DNA of 60,993 nt, from positions 1 through 60,993 of the forward strand of contig NZ_FOTY01000018.1 of assembly GCF_900114715.1 (NCBI RefSeq), read 5' to 3'. Below are positions 41,735-49,776 of this stretch, one piece after another. The stretch's first letter is position 1, and every line of letters starts with the position of its first letter. The notes under the pieces are model-generated. The model ran no database searches and had not been told where the DNA came from. It saw only the letters and a list, made by a program, of their open reading frames with translations. Source of the stretch: Salibacterium qingdaonense (GTDB lineage: Bacteria; Bacillota; Bacilli; Bacillales; Marinococcaceae). The translations under genes and the position numbers were made by a program.

Positions 41735-41771
41735 CTTCTTTACCCCTTCACCGCGCCGGGGGTCAGGCACC
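41735..41771. repeat. Dispersed GGGGGTCAGGCACC element, copy 5
   Basis: TCTTCTTTACCCCTTCACCG, then CGCCGGGGGTCAGGCACC; it lies about 40 bases before the antisense promoter of toxin copy 4. Confidence 0.65.
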
Positions 41772-41846
41772 TCTTTCATAAGATGTTGTTGATGCTCCTT
41801 ATTGAATAATGGTTTACGTATGTATTTCCTGTGGTATAATTTGATT

Positions 41847-42006
41847 AAATACGCATACTTTTGGGGAAGCAGTATAGAATGAAAAAGAACCGCAGGTGCT
41901 GGTACACCTGCGGCCTTGTACAACAGCCGCTTTAAGAGCGGAGGGCTTTGGGTACGTCCATTTAGAAATAGACCGCACACCTTTACAGAGGGCGGTCTAT
42001 TTCTTT
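41847..42006 (+). ncRNA. Antisense RNA of Fst-like locus, copy 4
   Basis: Promoter TTTACG (41813-41818), 16 bp, TATAAT (41835-41840). The RNA contains CCGCAGGTG/CACCTGCGG, the CCGCTTTAAGAGCGG hairpin and the shared terminator (41966-42000, followed by TTCTTTT). TGTACAACAG at 41917-41926 is repeated in inverse orientation in the toxin leader (42124-42133), the same relation as the DRa repeats of Fst/RNAII, where toxin mRNA and antitoxin RNA pair. Confidence 0.75.
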
Positions 42007-42080
42007 TGCGACATGATTAACACGATGAACGTGCCAAACATCATCATTTAAGATAATGTCTGATACATATCCATAGGCAT
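41997..42080 (-). pseudogene. Fst-like toxin, copy 4, killed by a nonsense codon
   Basis: The frame reads MPMDMYQTLS, TAA, then MMMFGTFIVLIMSQKK. Comparison with copy 1 shows TTG changed to TAA at the twelfth codon of copy 1. The translation signal is excellent (GGAGGGGAGGTGATG, 42081-42095), and the leader with its pairing repeat is intact, so the damage is confined to the stop. A downstream start at MMMFGTF would give a 16-residue peptide. Confidence 0.7.
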
Positions 42081-42169
42081 CACCTCCCCTCCGGGAGACT
42101 AGCCGACCGCCCTTACAAACCCTCTGTTGTACACGTTATAGTTTATTATAAACCCTCCCGGCTGCGGAG

Positions 42170-42457
42170 GTTTTCTTTATATTTCCCGAACGAGAAGAGC
42201 ACGAGGAGCTGACTGGAGAAATAGAAGAGAAGGAAAAAGAGCTGGAAGAAAAATCGGAAATGCTGGATGAACGGGAAGAGGAAATAGAGACTCGAGAGAA
42301 TGAGTTACAATCCGAAGAAGAAAAGTCGGCCTCCACTTCTTCAGATGATCAAAATAACGGGGGTGGAGCAGCCGCAGGCACGACGCTATTGGTAGCTGGC
42401 ATTGTGGGAGGATCGCTTTGGTATCGAAGAATAAAAAATAATCTTCCAAGTCTTTAA
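42170..42457 (+). pseudogene. C-terminal part of a coiled-coil membrane-anchored protein
   Basis: An open frame from about 42170 encodes a heptad-rich acidic coiled coil (EEHEELTGEIEEKEKELEEK, continuing EMLDEREEEIETRENELQSE), a Ser/Asn/Gly linker and a C-terminal TM helix (GTTLLVAGIVGGSLWYRRI). No start with a ribosome site exists; the only ATG (42260) is in the middle of the coiled coil. It looks like the tail of a YHYH-type protein similar to the one encoded convergently at 42464-42859. Confidence 0.5.
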
Positions 42458-42463
42458 TGGAAT

Positions 42464-42859
42464 TCAGATACCTGATCCCTGATCTAATGCGTCTTTCTCT
42501 AATTTTACAGTATTTATTTCTTCTTGAAGCTTCTCTACGTTGAGAACAGTTATGACCGCCACTACAGCTTCGAGCGCTTCTATTTTTTCATCTCTTGCCT
42601 CTATTTTCTCTTGAGAGGAAGATAATCTCTCTTCCAGCGTGGCTATCTCCTCTTCTAAATCATCAACTTTCCCGGCATTTGTATGATTCGAACCCGCGGG
42701 TTCCTGCTCAGAACTGCCTGAAGAAGAATCACTCGAGGAGGAATCTCCACCATTATGGTAGTGATATCCTGAACAAAGCCCTTTGGACGCAGAAAATAAC
42801 ATCATGACAATACCAATTACACTCAAAACATACCGTCTGATTACAACCAACCTCCTCAC
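42464..42859 (-). CDS. Small secreted YHYH-motif coiled-coil protein
   Basis: A 131-residue protein with an N-terminal signal/TM segment (VLSVIGIVMMLFSASKGLCS), then YHYHNGG, a Ser-rich linker, and a coiled coil (residues ~62-125; VDDLEEEIATLEERLSSSQE and onward). YHYH-motif proteins are extracytoplasmic with unknown function. It converges on the coiled-coil fragment at 42170-42457, and the two may once have been parts of a duplicated gene. Confidence 0.6.
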   Translation of the reverse strand: MRRLVVIRRYVLSVIGIVMMLFSASKGLCSGYHYHNGGDSSSSDSSSGSSEQEPAGSNHTNAGKVDDLEEEIATLEERLSSSQEKIEARDEKIEALEAVVAVITVLNVEKLQEEINTVKLEKDALDQGSGI

Positions 42860-42978
42860 ATTTAATGTTTCCTAGACTAAATTATTCGAAATATTCTGAT
42901 ATAAAACGATATAGTACTACTTTGACATTTTTCTCAAAAATCCTTCCAAATAGAGAAACTTTGCCAAAGCCTGACATA

Positions 42979-43179
42979 CTATCTTCTGCTTCTTCCTTGA
43001 CAAAAAGTGTTCAATTTTAATGAGCAAAAACTGTTCAAAATAACTTGACGGTTACACCAGTCTTCAAATTCAACAATCTTCAATTTCCTCGCTACCACGA
43101 AAGCTTTTCGAAGTAAATCAGAGGTCCTGGAGTCGTCATCCATAGCCTCCCGCTGCAACATTAATACAATAGGTTCCAT
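42979..43179 (-). pseudogene. AbiTii abortive-infection protein, N-terminal fragment
   Basis: The first ~42 residues (IVLMLQREAMDDDSRTSDLL, then RKAFVVARKLKIVEFEDWCN) match the N-terminus of AbiTii-domain proteins. The similarity then ends abruptly in IS21-like terminal sequence, where two AAAAA[G/C]TGTTCAA repeats lie 24 bp apart (43002-43014 and 43026-43038). The rest of the gene is missing. Confidence 0.6.
43002..43038. mobile_element. IS21-like terminal repeats (remnant)
   Basis: Two copies of AAAAA[G/C]TGTTCAA, 24 bp apart, separated by TTTTAATGAGC. This resembles the multiple terminal repeats of IS21-family elements. No IstA/IstB gene is present, so only one end or a scar remains. It lies at the exact point where the AbiTii fragment is cut. 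Confidence 0.45.
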
Positions 43180-43375
43180 ACCCGCTCTCCCTTTGCTGTG
43201 AGTTTAATTGACACCCCTAATTTTACTACGATGTTTGAAATATTTCGACAAATACTTGTGATATACTCCACGTTTTTCCTTCGTTTTGATATAATCGTCA
43301 TAGATAATTATAGGTGATGCTTTCATCTACTCATGGAAGATGCACTACCGTATTTTTCAGCAAAGCGGGGATTTT

Positions 43376-44203
43376 ATGGAACTCATCCAAACCGAAGAAC
43401 AATTAAAGCAAAATGTAAAACAATTCAACAGCTATTGGTATGATCCATTATATGTTAAAGACTATCTGGCATTCTTGAAAAAAGGACGTACGTTTGTTGT
43501 TTGGAAAACGGGCGGTGAATACCTCTTTGGTCCAAGCCGAATTGTGGGCTATATCGGAAACGATGTGAAACAACAAATAAAGAATAAAAATGAAGGGGTC
43601 TACATTGACGGACGTGTAACGAATAAGCAGATCACGAGCGTCTTAAATCAAGACTACGCCTACAGCGAAGAGCTGGACCAACTATTTCAAGCTATTTGCC
43701 ATGATATGGGTGTCGAACCTGAAAATCATACTAGAAGCTATTGGTTCCTAGAATCTATTGATGCGGATGTAGACAAGGAAGAGTGGACGGATGGATTTTC
43801 CGAAGGGACAGAAAAAACATCCATGCAAAAAAGCAGAACAAAACAAGAAAAATTCCGCAAGAATCTCCTTTCGTACTGGAAGGGCTGTGCACTAAGCGGA
43901 TTTACCAATGGCGCCCTGTTAAGAGCTTCCCATATCAAACCTTGGCATGTGTGTAATGATGAGGAACGGGTGGATCGTTACAATGGCTTATTATTACTGC
44001 CCACTTATGATGAATTATTCGATCGGGGTTTTATATCCTTCACCAGCCATGGCGATATTATGATTTCAAAGACACTCACTGCAAAGGAGCGAAAACATCT
44101 CGGGTTGTCTTCGTCCCTTTCCATAACGGTAGAAGAAGAACATAAACCGTATTTATGTTTCCATCGCAAGTTTCATGGCTTTGACCACTCGGAGGATGAT
44201 TGA
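43376..44203 (+). CDS. HNH endonuclease (restriction-type)
   Basis: A ~275-residue protein with a C-terminal HNH domain: CALSGFTNGALLRASHIKPW, then RVDRYNGLLLLPTYDELFDR and GFISFTSHGDIMIS. His in ASHIKPW, Asn in YNGLLL and the downstream Asp form the HNH core. The ~170-residue N-terminus is not recognised and may read the DNA target. The start at 43376 is preferred over 43340. It overlaps the PD-(D/E)XK-like gene by a few bases. No methyltransferase is nearby, so a modification-dependent or self-limited nuclease is more likely than classical R-M. Confidence 0.8.
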   Translation: MELIQTEEQLKQNVKQFNSYWYDPLYVKDYLAFLKKGRTFVVWKTGGEYLFGPSRIVGYIGNDVKQQIKNKNEGVYIDGRVTNKQITSVLNQDYAYSEELDQLFQAICHDMGVEPENHTRSYWFLESIDADVDKEEWTDGFSEGTEKTSMQKSRTKQEKFRKNLLSYWKGCALSGFTNGALLRASHIKPWHVCNDEERVDRYNGLLLLPTYDELFDRGFISFTSHGDIMISKTLTAKERKHLGLSSSLSITVEEEHKPYLCFHRKFHGFDHSEDD

Positions 44204-45224
44204 AGAGAACGGAAACACCGTAGCCAATAGAACACCTAAGGAGGGGAGAGCCATAGCTTTTCTTTATAAAAATGACGATGCATTAACCTCGATTTTTGAA
44301 TTAGCGGGAACGAAAGAAGATGACATGACAGCCAGTGCTGCATGGACCTTAGCCAGTGATCCTCATTTTCTCCAGGCATTTCTGGATCAATTCCTGGATC
44401 CAGTAACGTTAGACCATATTGAATGGGACCAGATCCAGATTTTGATGCAGAACTACATGCCGAACAAAGGGATAACGGATCTCGAAGTATTTCAACCTGA
44501 CTTATTTCATATCATCCTAGAAGCCAAAAAAGGATGGGTACTTCCTGCTGATTCCCAGCTTCAGCATTATTCGAATCGTTTTTCATCTCAAACCGTTCAT
44601 CGTTTGGTTGTCCTTTCGGAATGCAATGAACGACGCTTTCATAAGATGTTTCCAGATCCCTTTCTAGGTGGCATTCCATTACAGTACATGAGTTGGGAAT
44701 CGTTGTACGAACTGGCGAAAGAGGTTCACGCCAAAAGTAAGCACAAACAGAAATTCTGGTTACAGGACTTTATTCACTATGTAGAAAAGGTGGTTCCTAT
44801 GCAGCAGACCGATTCCAACTGGGTATACGTGGTTTCTCTATCCGACGACAAACCTGATGGCTGGGATATTTCGTGGAAAGACATTGTCGAGAAGAAAAAT
44901 TATTACTTTCACCCAACTGAAGGAGGGGGATGGCCTAAAAATCCTCCCAACTATATAGCGTTTCGTTATGATGGCCAATTACAGTCCATCCATCACATAG
45001 ACGACTATGAGGTGATTGATGACTTTCATCCCTTTATTCAAGAAATACCGCCAGGTGCCATCAATCCCCACTTTCTTTACACATTAGGCCCTCCTATTTA
45101 TCCCCCTAAAATCATCAAAAATGGCCCAAGTATTCGTTGGGCGAACCGTGCCTGGTGCATGCTTGATACGTTGCTGACCAGTGACACCATTACCGAAGCA
45201 AGAGAAATATCTGTGGCAAGGTAA
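44196..45224 (+). CDS. Putative PD-(D/E)XK-like protein paired with HNH endonuclease
   Basis: A ~342-residue protein of unknown family. Residues ~90-125 read DLEVFQPDLFHIILEAKKGW followed by VLPADSQLQHYSNRF. The D...ExK pattern with a following Q..Y is that of a PD-(D/E)XK nuclease core. The C-terminal half is rich in W, P and Y and not recognised. The start at 44196 overlaps the HNH stop (ATGATTGA) and the ribosome site is tight, suggesting coupled translation. With the HNH gene it forms a two-gene plus-strand unit ending in a good terminator, most simply a defence or DNA-processing pair. Confidence 0.55.
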   Translation: MIEENGNTVANRTPKEGRAIAFLYKNDDALTSIFELAGTKEDDMTASAAWTLASDPHFLQAFLDQFLDPVTLDHIEWDQIQILMQNYMPNKGITDLEVFQPDLFHIILEAKKGWVLPADSQLQHYSNRFSSQTVHRLVVLSECNERRFHKMFPDPFLGGIPLQYMSWESLYELAKEVHAKSKHKQKFWLQDFIHYVEKVVPMQQTDSNWVYVVSLSDDKPDGWDISWKDIVEKKNYYFHPTEGGGWPKNPPNYIAFRYDGQLQSIHHIDDYEVIDDFHPFIQEIPPGAINPHFLYTLGPPIYPPKIIKNGPSIRWANRAWCMLDTLLTSDTITEAREISVAR

Positions 45225-45235
45225 TGCCTACAAAA

Positions 45236-45280
45236 TAAGAAGGAGTGCTGGCAACCACATTCCCAAGCATTCCTTCTTCT
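45236..45280 (+). terminator. Terminator of the HNH/PD-(D/E)XK unit
   Basis: AAGAAGGAGTGCTGG pairs with CCAAGCATTCCTTCTT, 12 bases after the stop codon. It is followed by CTTATAG, a weak U-run. Confidence 0.65.
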
Positions 45281-45299
45281 TATAGAATCCAGTGTCTGT

Positions 45300-45660
45300 T
45301 ATTATAGGTCCCAAAGGCTTTCCGCTTTACGAATGGCGTTTAGCTGACAACATAGAAAATAGCATTCTTTTCTTCCATCCGCCGACAAGTGCGTATCCCA
45401 TTTAGCGTTGGCGTAGAATGCAGTTGACAAAGGCGCGGTGGACATTGTTTGTTCCTTCTGCACCTATTCGTTTTTACACATTCAACATTTCGGTATTCCG
45501 ACAAGGGGGCATTAGCATGCTTTTCGGAATACCGAAATATGCATCCCTGCCATATCAAGCTTTTACCCTGCCGCAAGCACTCCACGCTGCGACACGATAA
45601 AAATAGTAGAAAGGTAAAAGGCGCCGCTATTCTACATCTTCCCTTTATACAAAGCCAATA
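45300..45660. other. Non-coding stretch with a large inverted repeat
   Basis: No gene is recognised. ATTTCGGTATTCCGA (45487-45501) and TCGGAATACCGAAAT (45524-45538) are a perfect 15-bp inverted repeat with a 22-nt centre containing GCATGC. It could be a recombination or regulatory site, as a large serine recombinase gene lies just to the right. Confidence 0.5.
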
Positions 45661-45663
45661 CAG

Positions 45664-45706
45664 AAAAAAGGATAGAGAGCGATAAGCTCTCTATCCTTTT
45701 TCTTTC
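45664..45706 (-). terminator. Terminator of the recombinase/small-gene unit
   Basis: AAAAAGGATAGAGAG and CTCTCTATCCTTTTT form a perfect stem with flanking A/T runs. It overlaps the stop of the small gene and works in both directions on paper. Confidence 0.85.
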
Positions 45707-45858
45707 GATGTGATAATGCTTGTCTCATCAAAAATCTGATGATCCAATTCTTCGTATTTCCAATGTAAAATGTCGTCAACGATCATTTTCTGTAATCGAC
45801 GTTTAGCCTTCTCTGTTTCCTCTGTACTATTTGATGCATAGGTTACATGAACATTCAA
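45691..45858 (-). CDS. Small acidic protein encoded after the serine recombinase
   Basis: A 55-residue protein: MNVHVTYASNSTEETEKAKR, then RLQKMIVDDILHWKYEELDH. It starts with TTG seven bases after AAGGAGGTG and ends in a terminator, so it is a real gene despite its size. It lies 55 bases downstream of the recombinase stop on the same strand. Such small genes often accompany large serine recombinases; a role as directionality factor or repressor is only a guess. Confidence 0.6.
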   Translation of the reverse strand: MNVHVTYASNSTEETEKAKRRLQKMIVDDILHWKYEELDHQIFDETSIITSKEKG

Positions 45859-45913
45859 GTGGTTACACCTCCTTTAGCTGCAGTATAGCCACAGCGGGGG
45901 AGGTGTATTCTCT

Positions 45914-47542
45914 TTATTTCTTCGAAAGGCGGAACGGAATATCGATATTAAAGTGCGTTATTTTTTCAAATTGATTTGGTTCTCGAATATTATACTTCAC
46001 AGAAACATGAATATCTTTGCCGCTGACTGTCACTTGCTCCACCAGCTCTTCAATATAAAGCTTTTTTTTCTCTTGAGACATCACTTCGTAATTTTTCAGT
46101 TGGGTGATGAGATGATAAAAATGATAGATATCATTTTGCGTAACAGCCATTTGTTGCAGCCTTTGCTTCACCTCCCGCTCCCGTTTTTCATAATCAGCGG
46201 CTTCTTGTCTTTGTTCCTTGATTCGCGCTTCATACATTTGAACCATTTCAGGATCGGTTGTTTGTTCCACATTATGCAGAAGATTATGGATGGCGCCGTA
46301 ACACTGTTCGACTCGTTTTTTATAAGCTTCTTGTTCGCTGTATAATCCATTTGTTTTTTCATTGATTTGCAATTGGCTTGTCTCCAGTAATTCATTCTCA
46401 TCCATGGACGCAAGTTCTTTCGTCACACATTGCAGCACCTCCTGGTCCAATTTCATGGCATCTACTCTTTTTTGGACTCCATGTTCAGCTCGGGAATAAC
46501 AACTATATTTGAGATACTCGGACTTTCGTTTACTCCCGTCTTTTCGGGTATACTGATTTGTTCCATTATGAGCCATCATTTTGGTTCCACAAACACCACA
46601 ATAAACCTTACCACTTAATAAAAACGTTGAGCTCGGTTTGGGCTGGCGTTTCTGCCCCCTTTTGACACCTGATCGACTCACCATGATTTCCTGTACTTTG
46701 GACCATTCCTCTAAATCAATAATGGGAACCACCCAACTTACTTTTTGATCATACCCTTCGGCTTCCTCGGCTGGTCCTCTTCTTTGGGATGTTTGAAACC
46801 CCCAGCGGTAATACCCGCAATATATCTTGTTTTGAAGAATATTAATGACGGTAGAGGGATAAAATTGTTTCCCCCATTTGGTTTTATACCCTTGTTGGTT
46901 TAACAAATGAGCAATCTGCTCGGCCGAACAACCTTCATAGAGATAATAATGAAACATATTTTTGACGGCGTCTATTTGACCAGGAATCTGTTCCAACTTC
47001 TTTGTCATTGTATTCCATTGGTACCCCGTATAACTACCGCCGACATAGTTCCCTGATTTGGCACGTTGTCTTAGGTGATCTTTAATTCTATTTCTTAATT
47101 TACTGACTTCGGCTTCATCACGCCAGGACGAGATAAGCGTATATAATTTTTCCATTTCATCGTTGCCCATCGGCGGCTCGGTGGGATCGGCAAATAGTAA
47201 TTCACAATCTGCCTTGTCCATTAAGCCATTGATAAGAACGGCATCTTCTACCGAACGGACAATTCGGCTTTTCTGCCAACACACCACACCATCAACGTCT
47301 TCATCCATCATCCTATTAAGAAGTTTTTGCAGCTGGCTGCGATTTTCGATGGAGACATTGTAGGCCGATGCTTCTTCCTTGATAACCTCAACAACGTCAA
47401 AGCCTTGTTCTTCGGCAAACCGTTCACACATCTTGATTTGGTACGACAGACCTTCGTTATTTTGTTCTTCTAAGGAGCGGCGCGCAAAAATAATCATTCG
47501 TTTATTTTGATTCAAGCTGTTTGTCAAATCGGACTCCTCCAT
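45914..47542 (-). CDS. Large serine recombinase
   Basis: A 542-residue site-specific recombinase. The N-terminal resolvase domain has MIIFARRSLEEQNNEG, with the nucleophilic Ser in RRS (about residue 23), then GVVCWQKSRIVRS. The recombinase domain has GSYTGYQW and INILQNKIYCGYYRWG, and a zinc ribbon has YCGVCGTKMMAHNGTN followed later by LKYSCYSR. A coiled coil occupies residues ~390-470. Such enzymes integrate and excise phages and transposons. ATG at 47542. Attachment sites were not identified. Confidence 0.9.
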   Translation of the reverse strand: MEESDLTNSLNQNKRMIIFARRSLEEQNNEGLSYQIKMCERFAEEQGFDVVEVIKEEASAYNVSIENRSQLQKLLNRMMDEDVDGVVCWQKSRIVRSVEDAVLINGLMDKADCELLFADPTEPPMGNDEMEKLYTLISSWRDEAEVSKLRNRIKDHLRQRAKSGNYVGGSYTGYQWNTMTKKLEQIPGQIDAVKNMFHYYLYEGCSAEQIAHLLNQQGYKTKWGKQFYPSTVINILQNKIYCGYYRWGFQTSQRRGPAEEAEGYDQKVSWVVPIIDLEEWSKVQEIMVSRSGVKRGQKRQPKPSSTFLLSGKVYCGVCGTKMMAHNGTNQYTRKDGSKRKSEYLKYSCYSRAEHGVQKRVDAMKLDQEVLQCVTKELASMDENELLETSQLQINEKTNGLYSEQEAYKKRVEQCYGAIHNLLHNVEQTTDPEMVQMYEARIKEQRQEAADYEKREREVKQRLQQMAVTQNDIYHFYHLITQLKNYEVMSQEKKKLYIEELVEQVTVSGKDIHVSVKYNIREPNQFEKITHFNIDIPFRLSKK

Positions 47543-47604
47543 TTTCTAGTGACATGTCTAGGACTGTAGAGGAGAATGTGATACAATAGATGTGTGTGAC
47601 GTAT

Positions 47605-47638
47605 CAAAGGGCTTTCTTCCGAGAAAGCTCTTTTTTCA
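47605..47638 (+). terminator. Hairpin with T-run
   Basis: AGGGCTTTCTTCCGAGAAAGCTC followed by six T on the plus strand, upstream of the recombinase gene. It probably insulates the recombinase promoter or ends a lost transcript. Confidence 0.6.
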
Positions 47639-47639
47639 T

Positions 47640-48235
47640 TCTCCTTCCCCGTTATCTGGTTACTTTCTAACCACCACCACCTCCTGTTCTTCGAATCGGA
47701 CCTCTCGAAAAAAAAAGGCCTCTTTCTGTCACAATTTTTATCGTAAGGGTATAAGAACCCATTGTTAACAGGTAAATAAAGGTAATTGGTATTGTTCTCT
47801 TGATTTTTATTTCTTCTTATTTTATAATTTTATGTTTTTCTTATATCTATCTTTTTTCTGATTTTCTAAGTTTTTTAGCATAAAAAATTATATTTTTCGC
47901 CGTTTATTTCTTTTTGGACATGGTTAAACTAGCCCGTAGACACCCGATTTTTGAACAACTGATGAAGTGAAATTTTTCATAAGCAGGACAACATTTCCTT
48001 TTAAATCATTTCAAAAAAGAGAAAAAAGGCGGGTAATAGATTCCATCTTTTAACAATTAATGTTTCTGCGCTTTTTTACTATCTTGGAATTCCTTCTCTT
48101 CATCCTGCCCGCTACGGGGTTCCTGTGTTTATTTTTCTTTAAAGCTGTTAGGAGGTTTTCGTTTCATTCATCCTATCCATCATAGGTGGATTCTATCCCC
48201 CAACGGCCCATTTCCTATAAAAGCGATAAACCATG
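47640..48235. other. A/T-rich gap without genes
   Basis: About 600 bases, strongly A/T-rich at 47780-48020. No gene, tRNA or repeat array is recognised. It separates the serine recombinase from the XRE/tyrosine recombinase cassette and could hold recombination or control sites. Confidence 0.4.
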
Positions 48236-48285
48236 TAAAAAAAGGAGACGTCTCATCTCAGCAGACATCTCCTCTTTTTTTCTTA
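48236..48285. terminator. Bidirectional hairpin
   Basis: AGGAGACGTCT and AGACATCTCCT with A- and T-runs on the two sides, immediately before the cassette at 48352. Confidence 0.6.
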
Positions 48286-48351
48286 TAGACCGCGGGAACG
48301 TTACATAATCTCTTGGGTAAAGGAAAAGCTAGCACGCAGGAGGGATAACAG

Positions 48352-48729
48352 ATGAAGCATGTTACGCTGGCAAAGTTGCTGGAGACACAGACCCATCATC
48401 ATATACTGACGTTAAAACAAACCCTGCTTTTTTGGAAAAGGCAGGGCGTCATTTTCTTTCAAAAAGAAGTGGCGGACCTTTCTATGTCGCAGGAATTTGC
48501 CCTCTATTACTATCTCGCAAAAGGAAATAACCCCGATTTTAATGCCTTTCCTGTACCAACGTCTCTCGTTGCCCACGCATCAACGAAACGAGGGGCTCAA
48601 CAGTTAACCAACTATTTTCAATCCTACTACGACACGAATCAAACGCTGTTTGAGGATGAAATGACCCTGCATAAATACGTCGGCCTCGATTATTCCTGGT
48701 TTTACAGCGTCCCTAACGATGGGGGATAG
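48352..48729 (+). CDS. Hypothetical protein, first gene of recombinase cassette
   Basis: A 125-residue protein with an aromatic-rich second half (FALYYYLAKGNNPDF, LTNYFQSYYDTN, YVGLDYSWFY). I do not recognise it. GGAGGG lies 8 bases before the ATG. It is followed on the same strand by an XRE regulator and a tyrosine recombinase, each with strong ribosome sites. The length and basic, helical N-terminus would fit an accessory factor for recombination, without proof. Confidence 0.65.
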   Translation: MKHVTLAKLLETQTHHHILTLKQTLLFWKRQGVIFFQKEVADLSMSQEFALYYYLAKGNNPDFNAFPVPTSLVAHASTKRGAQQLTNYFQSYYDTNQTLFEDEMTLHKYVGLDYSWFYSVPNDGG

Positions 48730-48894
48730 CTCAAGAAACGGGCTTGCGAAGGCTTTATCGGGTGATTCCCTTTTGTCTTATCGTAGATATGAGGAATATT
48801 TTTAGAGAAAGGATATAAATTCCTGGTCGTTGGTACAGAATGAAAGAAGGAGGTGAACCTTACTTCAACGTCTCCATCGAAAGGAGGGAAAACC

Positions 48895-49746
48895 GTGACG
48901 AAAAAATTTACCGCTCTCGGCAATCGGTTAAAAAGCCTGCGGAAAAAACATCAACTGAGCCAGACGATTTTGGGCGAAGCCCTGGGGGTGACGCACGCTT
49001 ACATCGGGTTTATAGAAAACGGTGATCGAGGAGGCTCGAAAGCCTTTCTTCAGAAAGCGGCGGACTATTTCGATGTGCCCTTTTCCGAGCTCTGGGAATT
49101 GCGCGAGAGCAGCCTGGCATACCCCGCATCAACGGCCGCCGCGTCGCAGGAAAAGTGGCCGTCGTATATCGAAGACTTCGCTTCGATGTTAAACGCGGTG
49201 GAAGAACAGGCCTGCCGTCACCTCATCGAAGCGTTCACAGCCCAGCTTCAGGATAAACTATACGGCCTGCTGACGCCGTACGATCTGAAAGAGTTGAAAA
49301 CCCTGCTTTTAAAGGTGAAACAGGCCTGGTTGCAGAGTCTGGATCCCGTATCCTCGGAAGAGGAGGAACGACAATTTCAGCTCGAAGAACGAAAAGGCTA
49401 TATCCAGTTCCACGACAAGCAGGTCTTCTTCCAGCTCCAACAGGATGACCACGCCTTAACGATAACGCTGTTGACGGCCGATCGTTCGAACATTCAGGCG
49501 ATCGAACAGTGGCTGGATCACGCTCATGCGATCTACACCACCGACATGGCCATCCCGCACCTGAGTGAAGCCCAGCAGGTAACCCAGTTTATGTGGTTCA
49601 GCCCCCTGGTATCGGTCGCTCACAGGTACCGTTACATCATCGATAACAACTTGGCGTTCAACCGTCTCCAGTGCAGTGAGCCGCAGTTAAACTGGTACAT
49701 GCAGCAGTCCATCGTTGCTTCACTGCCTGATGAACAACACTACTAG
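48895..49746 (+). CDS. XRE family transcriptional regulator
   Basis: A 283-residue protein with an N-terminal Cro/CI-type HTH (residues ~8-65: LGNRLKSLRKKHQLSQTILG, then EALGVTHAYIGFIENGDRG). The ~200-residue C-terminal domain is not recognised. GTG at 48895 is chosen because AGGAGGG lies 6 bases upstream. It probably regulates the cassette or its excision, lying between the hypothetical gene and the tyrosine recombinase. Confidence 0.75.
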   Translation: MTKKFTALGNRLKSLRKKHQLSQTILGEALGVTHAYIGFIENGDRGGSKAFLQKAADYFDVPFSELWELRESSLAYPASTAAASQEKWPSYIEDFASMLNAVEEQACRHLIEAFTAQLQDKLYGLLTPYDLKELKTLLLKVKQAWLQSLDPVSSEEEERQFQLEERKGYIQFHDKQVFFQLQQDDHALTITLLTADRSNIQAIEQWLDHAHAIYTTDMAIPHLSEAQQVTQFMWFSPLVSVAHRYRYIIDNNLAFNRLQCSEPQLNWYMQQSIVASLPDEQHY

Positions 49747-49776
49747 ACCTTTGGTCTTTAAAGAGGAGGGTGGGCT

